Assembly (NCBI GenBank): GCA_965248395.1
Contig: OZ252103.1
Coordinates: 3,286,001-3,350,000 of the forward strand
Source: JAAXHH01 sp965248395
Lineage (GTDB): Bacteria > JAAXHH01
Direction: 5' to 3'
Length of the DNA stretch: 64,000 nt
Part shown: positions 36,286-47,149 of the stretch, piece after piece
How the letters are laid out: the number at the start of each line of letters is the position of its first letter
Numbering within the stretch: position 1 is the stretch's first letter
Position numbers and translations under genes: made by a program
The notes under the pieces: model-generated
What the model saw: only the letters and a program-made list of their open reading frames with translations
The model's database searches: none
Told to the model about the DNA's origin: nothing

Positions 36286-36783
36286 CTATTCCAGCCCATT
36301 CGCCTTCCTGTAATCCGCCAGCGCCTTACTCTTGGTCTCCTGCAATGAATCTCTCATGTGCTGTCTGCCCGTTTCGTCATTTGTCACCGCACCGAATGTA
36401 CTGTAGTCACCAGGCTCAATATACATCTTTACAAACACACCTTCTGCAGCGGTCTCCGAACGCGTAAAGTGACCAAACGCGATATTCATGTCGTAGACGT
36501 ATCCCAACAGTTCGCCTGCGCTGTTCTTGTTCTCGATGCAGTAAATGTTGACATACAACACCAGTTCACCGTATCCCCAGGTTCTCTTTCGATTGATTCC
36601 CGCTTTTGCCAGTTCGCTATCAACGACCGGTTCAAGGTTCCATCCACAGTGGGCGTCTTCGTAGAAATCAACGTAGAGTTCGATCGGGTTTTCTTTCCTA
36701 AGATGTGTAATATCCCCATCGGTCTGGGCCTGTGCGGAGTAGGACATCATACAGGCGGCGATCGAGAGCAACAGGAATCTCAT
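36286..36783 (-). CDS. Secreted protein of unknown function
   Basis: This 165-residue protein has a clear signal peptide (MRFLLLSIAACMMSYSAQAQ), placing it in the periplasm or outside. The start is ATG 36783 because the signal begins there; upstream in-frame codons would hide it. The mature part contains IELYVDFYEDAHCGWNLEP and two cysteines (CGW and YCIE) that could pair. No family is recognised. It stands alone, convergent with the five-gene array. Confidence 0.6.
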   Translation of the reverse strand: MRFLLLSIAACMMSYSAQAQTDGDITHLRKENPIELYVDFYEDAHCGWNLEPVVDSELAKAGINRKRTWGYGELVLYVNIYCIENKNSAGELLGYVYDMNIAFGHFTRSETAAEGVFVKMYIEPGDYSTFGAVTNDETGRQHMRDSLQETKSKALADYRKANGLE

Positions 36784-36968
36784 GGGTACGTGACCTTTCT
36801 GAGGTGAACGTGCCGTTTCAATGTGAATGGATGTGAAAACATCCGCCATGAGGCGATCGAGTGTGGCACTGCAGTCCACCACTACGGCTGGTTGTCTGGC
36901 TGCTTATTGCCTGGCGCTTTGTTGCTGGTTTTTCGATCCCCGTTTATTGCCTGGGGCCTTTCTGTTAC

Positions 36969-38426
<1,458 letters not shown>

Positions 38427-38476
38427 AGTCCCTTTGCTACCCTTCAATCCCTTCGCCGCCTATCACACCCAGGTCT

Positions 38477-40054
38477 TCACCCATTCACTTCTGAGGCCTG
38501 CTCGAAGGCATACGCTGCCTGCAGGATCCGCTCTTCGCCGAAGTGGGGGCCGACGATCTGCAGGCCGATGGGCATACCGTCGGGTCCCTGGCCGCAGGGC
38601 AGGGATATGGCCGGTACGCCGGCGAGGTTGATGGGTACGGTGTAGATGTCCGACAGGTACATCTGCAGGGGATCGCCGATCTTCTCGCCGATACGGAAGG
38701 CAGTGGTGGGCGTGGTGGGTGCCACCAGGAGATCCACCTTTCCAAAAGCCTTGTCAAAGTCTCCCTTGATCAAGGTCCGCACGCGCTGGGCCTTGTCGTA
38801 ATAGGCGTCGTAATAGCCAGCGCTGAGCACGTAGGTGCCGAGCATGATGCGGCGTTTCACTTCGAGACCGAAACCCCCGCTGCGGACCGAGCCGTACATG
38901 GCGGTCAGGCCGTCTTCGTCCGGCGTGGGCGTCGTTGCGCCAGCACCAGTCACACTAGGTCCTGCACCAACTCCGGCCTCACCTACTCCGGCCGCACCAA
39001 CATCCCCAACTGCTGCTTTACTTGTTCCCGAATTTCCCGCTCCACCTTCCTCGCCCCGGTACCCATACTTTACCCCATCGTACCTGGCCAGGTTGGAGGA
39101 GGCTTCGGCGGTGACCAGGATGTAGTAGGCGGCCACGGCATACTCGGTGTGGGGTAGGTGGACGGTCTCCACGCGGGCGCCGAGTGCTGCAAGGCGTTCG
39201 ATCGCCCGATTGACGCTTTCTTTCACGCCGGCGTCCAGGCCCTCGGCCATGTATTCTTCCGGCACGCCGATGCGCATTCCTTCGATGCCCTGCTTCAATT
39301 TCGCCGTGTAGTCGGGCACCGCCTCCGATGACGAGGTGGAATCCATGCGGTCGTGTCCCGCGATGACGCCCAGCAGCCGGGCGCAGTCTTCCACGTTTCG
39401 AGACATGGGGCCGACCTGGTCGAAGGATGACCCGTAGGCGATGATGCCGTAGCGGGATACACGCCCATAGGTGGGCTTGAGTCCCACGACGCCGCAGAAG
39501 GCCGCGGGCTGTCGGATTGATCCGCCGGTGTCCTCGCCCAGGGCCAGGACCGCCGTGCCAGACGCCAGGGCCGCCGCGGAGCCGCCGCTCGAGCCGCCGG
39601 GTACCAGGGTGGTGTCCAGGGGGTTTCTGCAGATCTCGAAACCGGTGTTCTCGTTTGACGACCCCATGCCGAACTGGTCCATGTTGGTCTTACCGATGAT
39701 CACGGCGTCCGCCTCCCGCAACCGGGCGATGACCGTCGCGTCGTAGGGCGGCACGAATCCCTCGAGGATCTTCGAGGCGCAGGTGGTTTCCAGCCCCTTC
39801 GTGCAGATGGCGTCCTTGATGGCGATGGGAACGCCGGCCAGCGGTCCGGTGGACTCGCCTGCGGCGATGCGCCGGTCCACGTCCCGCGCGTCTTCGATCA
39901 CGGTCTCCGGCTGGACCGCGAGGTAGGCGTTAATGGCCGGATCTTTCTCTTCTATCAGGCGCAATACCTCCTGGGCGACCTCTTCCGCCGTCACCTTGCC
40001 CGACTTGATTAGCGGCGCCAGTTCGTGGGCTGCCATTTCGTTAAGGTGTTCCAC
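38477..40054 (-). CDS. gatA: Aspartyl/glutamyl-tRNA amidotransferase subunit A
   Basis: This 525-residue amidase releases ammonia from glutamine for GatB. The Ser-cisSer-Lys triad is visible: Lys in PIAIKDAI and the serines in VPGGSSGGSAAALA with GEDTGGSIRQPAAFCG. GTG at 40054 is preceded by GGAG seven bases upstream and is preferred over ATG 40036. An oddity is an insertion of about 40 Gly/Ala/Val-rich residues (such as GAAGVGEAGVGAG) between DGVKYGYRG and the RSGGFGLEVKRRI region. That makes the protein longer than the usual 480-490 residues. Confidence 0.96.
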   Translation of the reverse strand: MEHLNEMAAHELAPLIKSGKVTAEEVAQEVLRLIEEKDPAINAYLAVQPETVIEDARDVDRRIAAGESTGPLAGVPIAIKDAICTKGLETTCASKILEGFVPPYDATVIARLREADAVIIGKTNMDQFGMGSSNENTGFEICRNPLDTTLVPGGSSGGSAAALASGTAVLALGEDTGGSIRQPAAFCGVVGLKPTYGRVSRYGIIAYGSSFDQVGPMSRNVEDCARLLGVIAGHDRMDSTSSSEAVPDYTAKLKQGIEGMRIGVPEEYMAEGLDAGVKESVNRAIERLAALGARVETVHLPHTEYAVAAYYILVTAEASSNLARYDGVKYGYRGEEGGAGNSGTSKAAVGDVGAAGVGEAGVGAGPSVTGAGATTPTPDEDGLTAMYGSVRSGGFGLEVKRRIMLGTYVLSAGYYDAYYDKAQRVRTLIKGDFDKAFGKVDLLVAPTTPTTAFRIGEKIGDPLQMYLSDIYTVPINLAGVPAISLPCGQGPDGMPIGLQIVGPHFGEERILQAAYAFEQASEVNG

Positions 40055-40138
40055 TTGTTACTCCAGACTCATCTGCTATTCGTCTATTGCTCGACCAACT
40101 CGACAAGCGCTTCACTGCGCGATATCTTCCACTGGTTT

Positions 40139-41878
40139 TCACTGCGCGATCAACATCGTTACGCGCTGCGGTTCGGTGCCGGGCGGCATTTCTGGTGCCC
40201 CGTGCGCGTCCCTCTGCATGAACGGATGGTGCATGACGATGTCCTGCCTGCCGTCCCCGTTGATATCCGCCAACCAGGTATACTCTTCGTCGTTGGGTAA
40301 TTCTATCGCTACTTTCTGGGGCCGTTCGGCAAACATTTCCGGACCCGGCACACCGGCGAATACATGCAATTCCCGATGGGTCCACTCGATCAGCAGGTCG
40401 GAGCGGCCGTTTCCGGTCACGTCCCCGATGAACAGGTTCTTGTTGAACGCCCGTCGGTATTGTTTGCGGTCCTTTCGAAGTTCATGCTTCCCGCCCTGCA
40501 GCACGACGTTCAGTGGGACCCACCCCGGTTCCCTGTGACTGGGCGCGCCGTCCAACTGGATTCTCCGGGTGGTGGTGGGATGGTCCGGTATGCTTCCCTC
40601 GTTTACCCGGTAGAACTCGAGATTCAACCAGATGTCATCGCCCATGAATCCTTTGATCCGTTTGAAGAGACTGTTTTCGAGATACTTTGTTTCGATCGTG
40701 GTGACGACCAGGTCGGCGTCTCCGTCCCCATCGAAATCGCTACGTTCCATGGCGAGCTGAATGTTGCCTTCGGATCGGATCGAGACGTCGATATCAGATG
40801 AGAAAAGGGTGCGGCCTCCAGGGGTGCGGCCGTCGGAGCTGTGGTCATCAGGGGTGCGGTCATTGGGGGTGCGACCAGCGGAGGTGCGCGCGCCGAAGTG
40901 CACTTCGTAAGCGGATCGCTTGTCAGAAATGCTGTCGCCTTCGAGGGAGAAGACCACCATGTCGGCTACGCCGTCGCCGTTCAGGTCGCTGATCGTATGC
41001 AGCACCTTACCCGCCATGTCCCCGCTGGCCAGGTAAGAAAGGTCGTCGGAATCGAACGCCACGCCGGTTTCGAAGGTCACGGGCTCCGCGGAAAACAATC
41101 CCCGTTCGTCCTGTAGATGCACCTCGAACCAATCCTGGTTCCAGGACACCAGGTCGACGCGGCCATCCCTGTCGTAGTCGAATTCGTGGATACGTGCCTG
41201 GCTCCACGGATCGTACCGGTATCCGTCGGCGCCGTAAATTCGGTCCAGTACGGCAGGAGGACCGACCTCCACCGGTTCGGCGAACGAACCGTCTCCTGCC
41301 TGGACGAATACCTGGAACCCGTCGGCGGCCGGTATGACCAGGTCGACCCGGCCATCGCCATTCACGTCCCGGGTGATGTCCACGTGGGGGATTTCATCAG
41401 TACGGGGCGGCTTGAAACTTGAGACAACCGACGCGAGTTCGCGTTCAGTCGACGAATCGGGATCCCATGCGCTCAATCGGCCATGATCGTAAGTGATCAA
41501 TCGGTCGCTGTTCCCCAGGCGGGCTACGTCGACGAACGATACGCCGGGACGCAGCGACCCATCCAGTTTCAGCGTCCAGGAACCGTTTTCACATGACCAC
41601 GAACGGCTATCAGGCGATCCCGTTTCATTTTCATAGGTGTATATACGCACACGGCGATTATCGGACTCGTCTATGTTTACCACGGCCATGTCGGCCACGT
41701 CGCCGCCCAATAGGAAACCTGTCATGACGGTCTGTCTCGGCGCGGAGCCAATGACAATTTCCTGTCGTTCGAAAGTAATCTCAGTGATGGTTTGTCCTGC
41801 GGGTCGCGCGGCCGCGGGGGTCAGGACGCCTGCCAGGCATGTTGCCAGGACGACCAGAGCCGGAACGTAGGCCGGCAT
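40139..41878 (-). CDS. Secreted FG-GAP/VCBS repeat protein
   Basis: The start is taken at ATG 41878, where a signal peptide begins (MPAYVPALVVLATCLAGV, then LTPAAA); an alternative ATG at 41974 adds 32 residues. The body carries at least five calcium-binding FG-GAP-type loops: DVNGDGRVDLVI, DYDRDGRVDLVS, DLNGDGVADMVV, DFDGDGDADLVV and DINGDGRQDIVM. These suggest a beta-propeller exposed outside the cytoplasm. A low-complexity loop (GRTPNDRTPDDHSSDGRTPG) lies between two propeller blades. The ligand is unknown. It lies downstream of the DUF4321 gene on the same strand with a gap of about 110 bp. Confidence 0.85.
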   Translation of the reverse strand: MPAYVPALVVLATCLAGVLTPAAARPAGQTITEITFERQEIVIGSAPRQTVMTGFLLGGDVADMAVVNIDESDNRRVRIYTYENETGSPDSRSWSCENGSWTLKLDGSLRPGVSFVDVARLGNSDRLITYDHGRLSAWDPDSSTERELASVVSSFKPPRTDEIPHVDITRDVNGDGRVDLVIPAADGFQVFVQAGDGSFAEPVEVGPPAVLDRIYGADGYRYDPWSQARIHEFDYDRDGRVDLVSWNQDWFEVHLQDERGLFSAEPVTFETGVAFDSDDLSYLASGDMAGKVLHTISDLNGDGVADMVVFSLEGDSISDKRSAYEVHFGARTSAGRTPNDRTPDDHSSDGRTPGGRTLFSSDIDVSIRSEGNIQLAMERSDFDGDGDADLVVTTIETKYLENSLFKRIKGFMGDDIWLNLEFYRVNEGSIPDHPTTTRRIQLDGAPSHREPGWVPLNVVLQGGKHELRKDRKQYRRAFNKNLFIGDVTGNGRSDLLIEWTHRELHVFAGVPGPEMFAERPQKVAIELPNDEEYTWLADINGDGRQDIVMHHPFMQRDAHGAPEMPPGTEPQRVTMLIAQ

Positions 41879-41987
41879 AGGGGCGAGGATCTGGAAAGTC
41901 CGCTGTAAGTGTTCGTGTACTGGAGTTGTTCTTATGTAAACTGGGGTGTTTCTGGATGGGTATGGTTTCGTCATCTTGTCTATGTCA

Positions 41988-42263
41988 CTAGAACCAGCGA
42001 TAGAAGTAGGTGGCGAAACCGATACCGAGGATGCTGATGACGTTCACTTTCAGCGTGAAGCCGACGGTGATGGAGAATACCACCAGGGGCAGCGTGGCGG
42101 GTGGGAAGGTGTAGACAAAGGCTTCGAGGAAGAACTTCTCCACCATGCTGCCGGGCATGAAGTTTCCGAAGAGGAGTCCGATCAACTCGCCGACCACGCC
42201 GCCGAGGATGGCGCCTACCAGGATGTAGAGCGCCAGTTTAGCGATCCCCTTACCTCGCGCCAT
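41988..42263 (-). CDS. DUF4321 small membrane protein
   Basis: This 91-residue protein has hydrophobic segments ALYILVGAILGGVVGELIG and a C-terminal LKVNVISILGIGFATYFYR, matching the DUF4321 pattern of a short integral membrane protein. Function is unknown. It begins 12 bp after the pssA stop, in the phospholipid gene cluster psd-pssA, and is probably co-transcribed with it. Confidence 0.8.
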   Translation of the reverse strand: MARGKGIAKLALYILVGAILGGVVGELIGLLFGNFMPGSMVEKFFLEAFVYTFPPATLPLVVFSITVGFTLKVNVISILGIGFATYFYRWF

Positions 42264-42275
42264 GGACGAACTCCT

Positions 42276-43034
42276 TTACTCTTCCACCGAAAGCGCTACG
42301 TCCTCGTCGTGCCGGACCATGTGTATGCACCAGGCCGCGATGCCGGAGAGGATGTAGAGCAGCACGATGGGAAAGATCATGAGCTTCGGGTCCCAGACCA
42401 GGGCAACCAGGGCGATGGCGATGGCGATCAGCTTGAGGATGGACCACTTGCTCTTGAAGGCGAGCGAGGGCAGGGTCCGGTAGGACAGGGGGCTGACCAT
42501 GAGAATGGACAGGAGGAGTATGAACCCCATGAAGGGACCTTCCAGGTGCAGTTCTTCCCAGCGGTCCCAGCAGAAGATGACGTAGGAGGCCACGGCGATG
42601 GCCGCCACGGGGATCGGCAGGCCCATGAAGTTGTCTTTTTCCTGGTTGATCCGCTCCACCCGTCGAAGGGTCATCACGTTGTACCGTGCGAGTCGGATGG
42701 CGCCGCACATCAGGAAGAGCAGGCAGAGCGCCCAGGTGATATCGCCGAAGGGCTTCAGGGTATAGACGAGCACCATGGGCGCCACGCCGAAGGAGATTAC
42801 GTCGGCCAGCGAATCCAGTTCGATGCCGAACCGGGTCGCTCCCTGGCTGAAGCGCGCGACTTTGCCGTCTATAGAATCCAGCAGGGCGGCGGCGATGATG
42901 AGCCACGGTGCGCGGCCCGGGTCGCCCGTCATGTCGTTGAACCCGTCGATGCAGTAAAAGATTGCGGAGACCCCGCAGAAGATGCTTCCCAGCGTGAACA
43001 CGTTAGGTAACGCGACGCGCATCCAGGTTTTCAT
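42276..43034 (-). CDS. pssA: CDP-diacylglycerol-serine O-phosphatidyltransferase
   Basis: This 252-residue integral membrane enzyme joins CDP-diacylglycerol and serine to form phosphatidylserine. The CDP-alcohol phosphotransferase signature D-G-x2-A-R-x8-G-x3-D-x3-D is present as DGKVARFSQGATRFGIELD, then SLAD. Several membrane spans follow (ITWALCLLFLMCGAIRL, FMGFILLLSILMVS). The ATG overlaps the psd stop by 4 bp, so the two steps from serine to phosphatidylethanolamine are translationally coupled. Confidence 0.95.
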   Translation of the reverse strand: MKTWMRVALPNVFTLGSIFCGVSAIFYCIDGFNDMTGDPGRAPWLIIAAALLDSIDGKVARFSQGATRFGIELDSLADVISFGVAPMVLVYTLKPFGDITWALCLLFLMCGAIRLARYNVMTLRRVERINQEKDNFMGLPIPVAAIAVASYVIFCWDRWEELHLEGPFMGFILLLSILMVSPLSYRTLPSLAFKSKWSILKLIAIAIALVALVWDPKLMIFPIVLLYILSGIAAWCIHMVRHDEDVALSVEE

Positions 43035-43672
43035 TTCAACACTCCCAGTATCGTTTCTCCGCCCCGGACCCGGTCCCCGTTCTTCACCCGGATTTCCGTG
43101 CCGGCCGGCACGATTACGTCTATCCTCGAACCAAAGCGTATCAGGCCGAATCGGTCGCCGATACGCACCTCGTCGCCCTCGTGGACGTTGCAGACGATAC
43201 GCCGGGCCACGAAGCCGACGATCTGCTTGATCAGGACGCGGCCCTGTTCCCCCTCGATGCCCAGAACCATCTGCGCGTTGTCGCCCGAGGCCTCGTCCTT
43301 GAAAGCGAGTTTAAACTGTCCTTCAATCCGCTGGCGCAACTTCACCACACCGGTGATCGGGATACGGTTGACGTGCACGTTCACGATGGACAGGAACACG
43401 CTGATCTGCATGGCCGGTCCGTCGATGAAGGGGTCGTTTCCAATCTCCTCGATCGCCACGACCTTGCCGTCGCCACCAGAGATCACCAGGCCTTCGCCCG
43501 GTGGCGCCCGCCTGGTCGGATCCCGAAAGAAGAACCCTATGAATATGGCCAGCGCGCCGAAAACCGACGCCAACACGATCCATACCATCCCGGGGGCCAG
43601 GTAGTCAATCACCAGGCAGACAATGGCCAATGCTCCCAGGGGTATGACCATGACCCAACCGTCACGTACCAT
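43031..43672 (-). CDS. psd: Phosphatidylserine decarboxylase proenzyme (short type)
   Basis: This 213-residue enzyme decarboxylates phosphatidylserine to phosphatidylethanolamine. Two membrane spans lie at the N-terminus (VMVIPLGALAIVCLVIDY, VWIVLASVFGALAIFIG). The core contains MQISVFLSIVNVHVNRIP. The self-cleavage site is FGSR near residue 180, where Ser becomes the pyruvoyl group. The length and FGSR match the short archaeal-type enzymes. It begins 9 bp after htrA. Confidence 0.95.
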   Translation of the reverse strand: MVRDGWVMVIPLGALAIVCLVIDYLAPGMVWIVLASVFGALAIFIGFFFRDPTRRAPPGEGLVISGGDGKVVAIEEIGNDPFIDGPAMQISVFLSIVNVHVNRIPITGVVKLRQRIEGQFKLAFKDEASGDNAQMVLGIEGEQGRVLIKQIVGFVARRIVCNVHEGDEVRIGDRFGLIRFGSRIDVIVPAGTEIRVKNGDRVRGGETILGVLK

Positions 43673-43681
43673 TCAGTTTCC

Positions 43682-45055
43682 TCACAACTCGGCGATGTGC
43701 AGGGTCAGGGACATCAACCGGTTTTCCCTTTCGACTTCGAGTTCGATAGAATCGCCCACCAGGCTGCCGTACAGGGCCTCTCGTGCGTCGGGGTAACTGG
43801 CGATCGCCTCCCCGTTGATCTTCCGTATGACGTCCATGACCTGGACGCCGGCCCGGTCCGCCGGGCTGTCCGGATCGATCTCGTTGACCAGTACGCCCAG
43901 GCGGTTGTCGATGTTAAATTCCTGGGCCACGTATTCCGTGATGTCGATCACCGACAGCCCCGTCCATCCCCGTCTCGGTCCGCCGTACTGGATCAGTTCG
44001 TCCGTTACGCGCCGGACCCGGTCGATGGGTATGGCGAAGCCCACCCCCTCTGAGCCGCCGCTTTCGGAGAGTATGAAGGTATTAATACCGATTACCTCCC
44101 CGAGGGCGTTGACCAGCGGACCGCCGCTGTTGCCGGGATTGATGGTCGCGTCGGTCTGTATCATGTCACGATAGACCGTCCTTGAACCCTGTTCCCTGCG
44201 GAAATCACGGCCCACCGCGCTGACCACCCCTACGGCCACGGCCGGGCGGGCGTCCGCGATGGCCAGTCCCAGCGGATTGCCGATGGTGATTGCCCACTCG
44301 CCGGTCATGATGTCATCTGACCGGCCCAGCGCCGCCACCGGCATGTCCTCGCCCTCCACGTGGAGCACGGCCAGGTCCGACATGATGTCCACGCCGACCA
44401 GGGCGCACTCCAGGCTGCGTCCGTCGGTCAGCACGGCCCGGATACGCTGGGCCGTAAAGTCTCCCAACTGCACTACGTGGGCGTTCGTGACGATGTAGCC
44501 CGCCTCGTCGATGATCACGCCCGAGCCCGTGTTCGGCTCCTCGAGGGTGTATAGCCGCGGTACCATGAATTGCCCGAAGAAGGAGTCGTCGAACATCCGG
44601 GAGAAGCCGCGCCGCTGCATCTGGAAGGTCGCGACGATACTCACGACGGCGGGGCCCGCCCGTTCCACCGCGGAGACGATGGACGTCCGGCGGGACACGC
44701 TGACTGCGTTGTTGGCGGCGATCAGGCCGAGCGATTCATCTTCTGAACCGCCTGGTCCGCCTGGTTCGAGCGGATCAAGTAGCCCGCTTGCCCCGGAACT
44801 CCCGAACGCATCGCGCCGTTCAGCAGATTCAGTTACCTCTGTCGACTCGGATTGCGACGGGCTTTCCAGTGAAGACGTCCGAGCCGGTGTCTCGTTCCCG
44901 GTCGACGACATCCCACTGAACGTGCTCAGCACTTCGGGAAACGCCACGACCAGGAAAACGATGCCCACGAGCGCGCCCACGAAGGCCGCCAGTATGTACC
45001 ACAACGCCATCGGAGTCCGTCTTGCGGTCCGGTAACTCCGAGGGGAACTTTCCAT
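43682..45055 (-). CDS. HtrA/DegP-type serine protease with PDZ domain
   Basis: This membrane-anchored periplasmic protease has one N-terminal span (MALWYILAAFVGALVGIVF) and then a Ser/Glu-rich, probably unstructured linker. The trypsin-like domain carries the triad: His in IVTNAHVV, Asp in MSDLAVL and Ser in PGNSGGPLVN. One PDZ domain follows (GVLVNEIDPDSPADRAGVQ). Start ATG 45055 is chosen as the Met nearest the span; 45067 and 45280 are also in frame. It would degrade or refold damaged envelope proteins. It leads the operon toward psd and is divergent from glnA. Confidence 0.92.
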   Translation of the reverse strand: MESSPRSYRTARRTPMALWYILAAFVGALVGIVFLVVAFPEVLSTFSGMSSTGNETPARTSSLESPSQSESTEVTESAERRDAFGSSGASGLLDPLEPGGPGGSEDESLGLIAANNAVSVSRRTSIVSAVERAGPAVVSIVATFQMQRRGFSRMFDDSFFGQFMVPRLYTLEEPNTGSGVIIDEAGYIVTNAHVVQLGDFTAQRIRAVLTDGRSLECALVGVDIMSDLAVLHVEGEDMPVAALGRSDDIMTGEWAITIGNPLGLAIADARPAVAVGVVSAVGRDFRREQGSRTVYRDMIQTDATINPGNSGGPLVNALGEVIGINTFILSESGGSEGVGFAIPIDRVRRVTDELIQYGGPRRGWTGLSVIDITEYVAQEFNIDNRLGVLVNEIDPDSPADRAGVQVMDVIRKINGEAIASYPDAREALYGSLVGDSIELEVERENRLMSLTLHIAEL

Positions 45056-45642
45056 ATGCTGCATCATCCGGCACCGGGCATCCGCACCGCAACCATGCAG
45101 AATATCTACAACGCTGATTTCAGTCGGAAATGCCAGGAAAAGTACTGCGCCTGAAAGACCCGGAGCAACCTTTTTCAGCCGGTTCTCCGGCCCTGAAAAT
45201 CGATACCACATTATATGAGCGAGGGCCGTTAAAGTCAATACCTTTTTCCTTTGGATGACGCGCCGTTTAATCGCCTGCATGGTCGAACCGTAGTCCTGCG
45301 GTTTTAAAGGATTTCTTCGCCAAGAAGATCGAAATACAGCCCTGCGGATATACGCGAGATACTCACCGAGAGGATTTATAAGCTGTCTTGCCGATTTACA
45401 CCGTTTTTACGACGGAAGAATCGAAATAAAGTTCAGCGATTTAACAAGGATTTAACCTTAGAGAAACACTTGCGAAACAATGACGATGTACATTAGGTTT
45501 ACTGAGTTTGCTGTAGTGACGACATTCATATTCGTTGCGGTGATGGGGGATGGTTGCGGCCGTCCTTTGAGGGCGGCTGGCAGTCGGCCCGGCAACCTCC
45601 ATCATCGATTCAGACTGACCCCAACAGGGAGGAGAACGACTC
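45056..45642. promoter_or_regulatory. Divergent control region between htrA and glnA
   Basis: These 587 bp contain no convincing gene; the htrA frame runs open upstream to 45280 but without conserved features. A direct repeat gatttaacaaggatttaacc at about 45440 and AT-rich DNA around 45380-45530 mark the probable glnA promoter area. No convincing sigma-54 site (TGGC-N8-TTGC) was found. Confidence 0.35.
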
Positions 45643-47058
45643 GTGACGCCAATTGACGTAATTACAAATGCCAGGGACGACGGGGTGGTGATGGTCGACT
45701 ACCGGTTTGTCGACGTACCGGGAACGTGGCAGCACTTCTCCGCGCCCATAGAAACGCTGGAAGAAGAAACTTTCGAAGAAGGCCTCGGATTCGACGGTTC
45801 GAGCGTCCGTGGTTTCCAGACCATCGACCAGAGCGATATGATCCTGATCCCCGATCCGCTGTCGGCCAAGATCGATCCCTTCCCCGAGGAGAAGACGCTG
45901 ATCCTGGTCTGCAACGTCAAAGATCCGGTGACCCTCGAAATGTACACACGCGACCCGCGATACGTCGCCCAGAAAGCCGAAGCCTACATGCAGTCCATCG
46001 GCGTGGCCGACACGGCATACTTCGGCCCGGAAGCCGAGTTCTACATCTTCGACGACGTCCGGTTCGCGCAGAAGCCCAACGCGAGTTTCCACCGGGTGGA
46101 TTCCAGCGAGGGATGGTGGAACACCGGGCGGAACGAAGGACCGAACCTCGGCAACAAGATCCCTTACAAGCGGGGTTATTTCCCCGTGCCACCGGTGGAT
46201 TCGTTCCAGGATCTGCGCACCCGCATGGTGATGACGCTCCGGAACTCGGGCATCGAGTCGGAAGTCCATCACCACGAGGTGGGCACGGCAGGGCAGGCGG
46301 AGATCGACATCCGTTTCAACACGCTGCTTCGCATGTCCGACGACCTGCTCATGTACAAGTACATCGTCAAGAACGTCGCCAGGCAGGCTGGCAAGACGGT
46401 GACCTTCATGCCGAAGCCCATCTTCGAGGACAATGGTTCGGGCATGCACGTGCACCAGAGCCTTTGGAAGGATGGCCGCAACCTGTTCTTCGAGGCCGGC
46501 ACGTACGCCGACCTGAGCGACATGGCCCGTCACTATATCGGCGGACTGCTCAAGCACAGCGCCTCGGTCCTGGCCTTCGCCGCGCCGACGACAAACTCCT
46601 ACCGGAGACTCGTCCCGGGTTACGAAGCGCCTATCAACCTGATCTACTCGCAGCGCAACCGCAGCGCCTGCGTGCGCATTCCCATGTATTCGAAGAGCGA
46701 GAAGGCCAAGCGGATCGAGTTCCGTACGCCCGACCCTGCGGCCAACCCCTACCTGGCCTTCACGGCCATGATGATGGCGGGGCTGGATGGCATCGAGAAC
46801 CGGATCGAGCCACCCGAACCCATCGACCTCGATCTCTACGACCTCGAACCGGAGCAGGCAGCGGAAGTGGCCCACACGCCGCAGGATCTGTCCGAGGCGC
46901 TGAACGCCCTGGAGAGTGACCAGGACTACCTCCTCAAGGGCGACGTGTTCACGCCGGACCTGATCGAGACCTACGTCGAGTACAAGCGGGAGAACGAACT
47001 GGACCAGATCCGCCTGCGGCCGCATCCGTGGGAGTTCGGTCTCTACTACGACGTCTAA
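45643..47058 (+). CDS. glnA: Glutamine synthetase, type I
   Basis: This 471-residue enzyme makes glutamine from glutamate, ammonia and ATP as a dodecamer. Motifs in order: GLGFDGSSVRGF, YFGPEAEFYIFDD, NGSGMHVHQSLWKDG and the glutamate-binding NRSACVRIP. Tyr399 in DLYDLEPEQ is placed like the adenylylated tyrosine of enterobacterial GS (Tyr397), so covalent control is possible. The start is GTG 45643 after GGGAGGAG; no ATG fits. The adenylyltransferase-like gene follows after a terminator-like hairpin. Confidence 0.97.
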   Translation: MTPIDVITNARDDGVVMVDYRFVDVPGTWQHFSAPIETLEEETFEEGLGFDGSSVRGFQTIDQSDMILIPDPLSAKIDPFPEEKTLILVCNVKDPVTLEMYTRDPRYVAQKAEAYMQSIGVADTAYFGPEAEFYIFDDVRFAQKPNASFHRVDSSEGWWNTGRNEGPNLGNKIPYKRGYFPVPPVDSFQDLRTRMVMTLRNSGIESEVHHHEVGTAGQAEIDIRFNTLLRMSDDLLMYKYIVKNVARQAGKTVTFMPKPIFEDNGSGMHVHQSLWKDGRNLFFEAGTYADLSDMARHYIGGLLKHSASVLAFAAPTTNSYRRLVPGYEAPINLIYSQRNRSACVRIPMYSKSEKAKRIEFRTPDPAANPYLAFTAMMMAGLDGIENRIEPPEPIDLDLYDLEPEQAAEVAHTPQDLSEALNALESDQDYLLKGDVFTPDLIETYVEYKRENELDQIRLRPHPWEFGLYYDV

Positions 47059-47093
47059 CAGGGCCTGATCGCAAGGTCTCAACGTAACTTACG

Positions 47094-47134
47094 CGCCTCC
47101 TCCGTGTCACCTGCGGGGAGGCGTGGTCTTTTTT
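47094..47134 (+). terminator. Intrinsic terminator or attenuator after glnA
   Basis: The stem CGCCTCC-t-CCG pairs with CGG-GGAGGCG around a 9-base loop and is followed by TCTTTTTT. It lies between glnA and the glnE-like gene and overlaps a potential GTG start of that gene, which favours the downstream ATG at 47150. Readthrough would set the glnE level. Confidence 0.7.
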
Positions 47135-47149
47135 CGGCGGTACTCACCC

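Noticed and set aside
41946..43010. 354-aa open frame antisense to DUF4321 and pssA
   Set aside because: The opposite strand has two clear families. This frame is rich in His, Asp and Gly as expected from reversed high-GC codons.
45500..45640. Sigma-54 promoter for glnA
   Set aside because: The closest string (TGGCAGTCGGCCCGGCAAC) lacks the conserved TTGC element at the right distance.
45610..47082. 490-aa open frame antisense to glnA
   Set aside because: It is a full shadow of glutamine synthetase, whose motifs are unmistakable on the plus strand.
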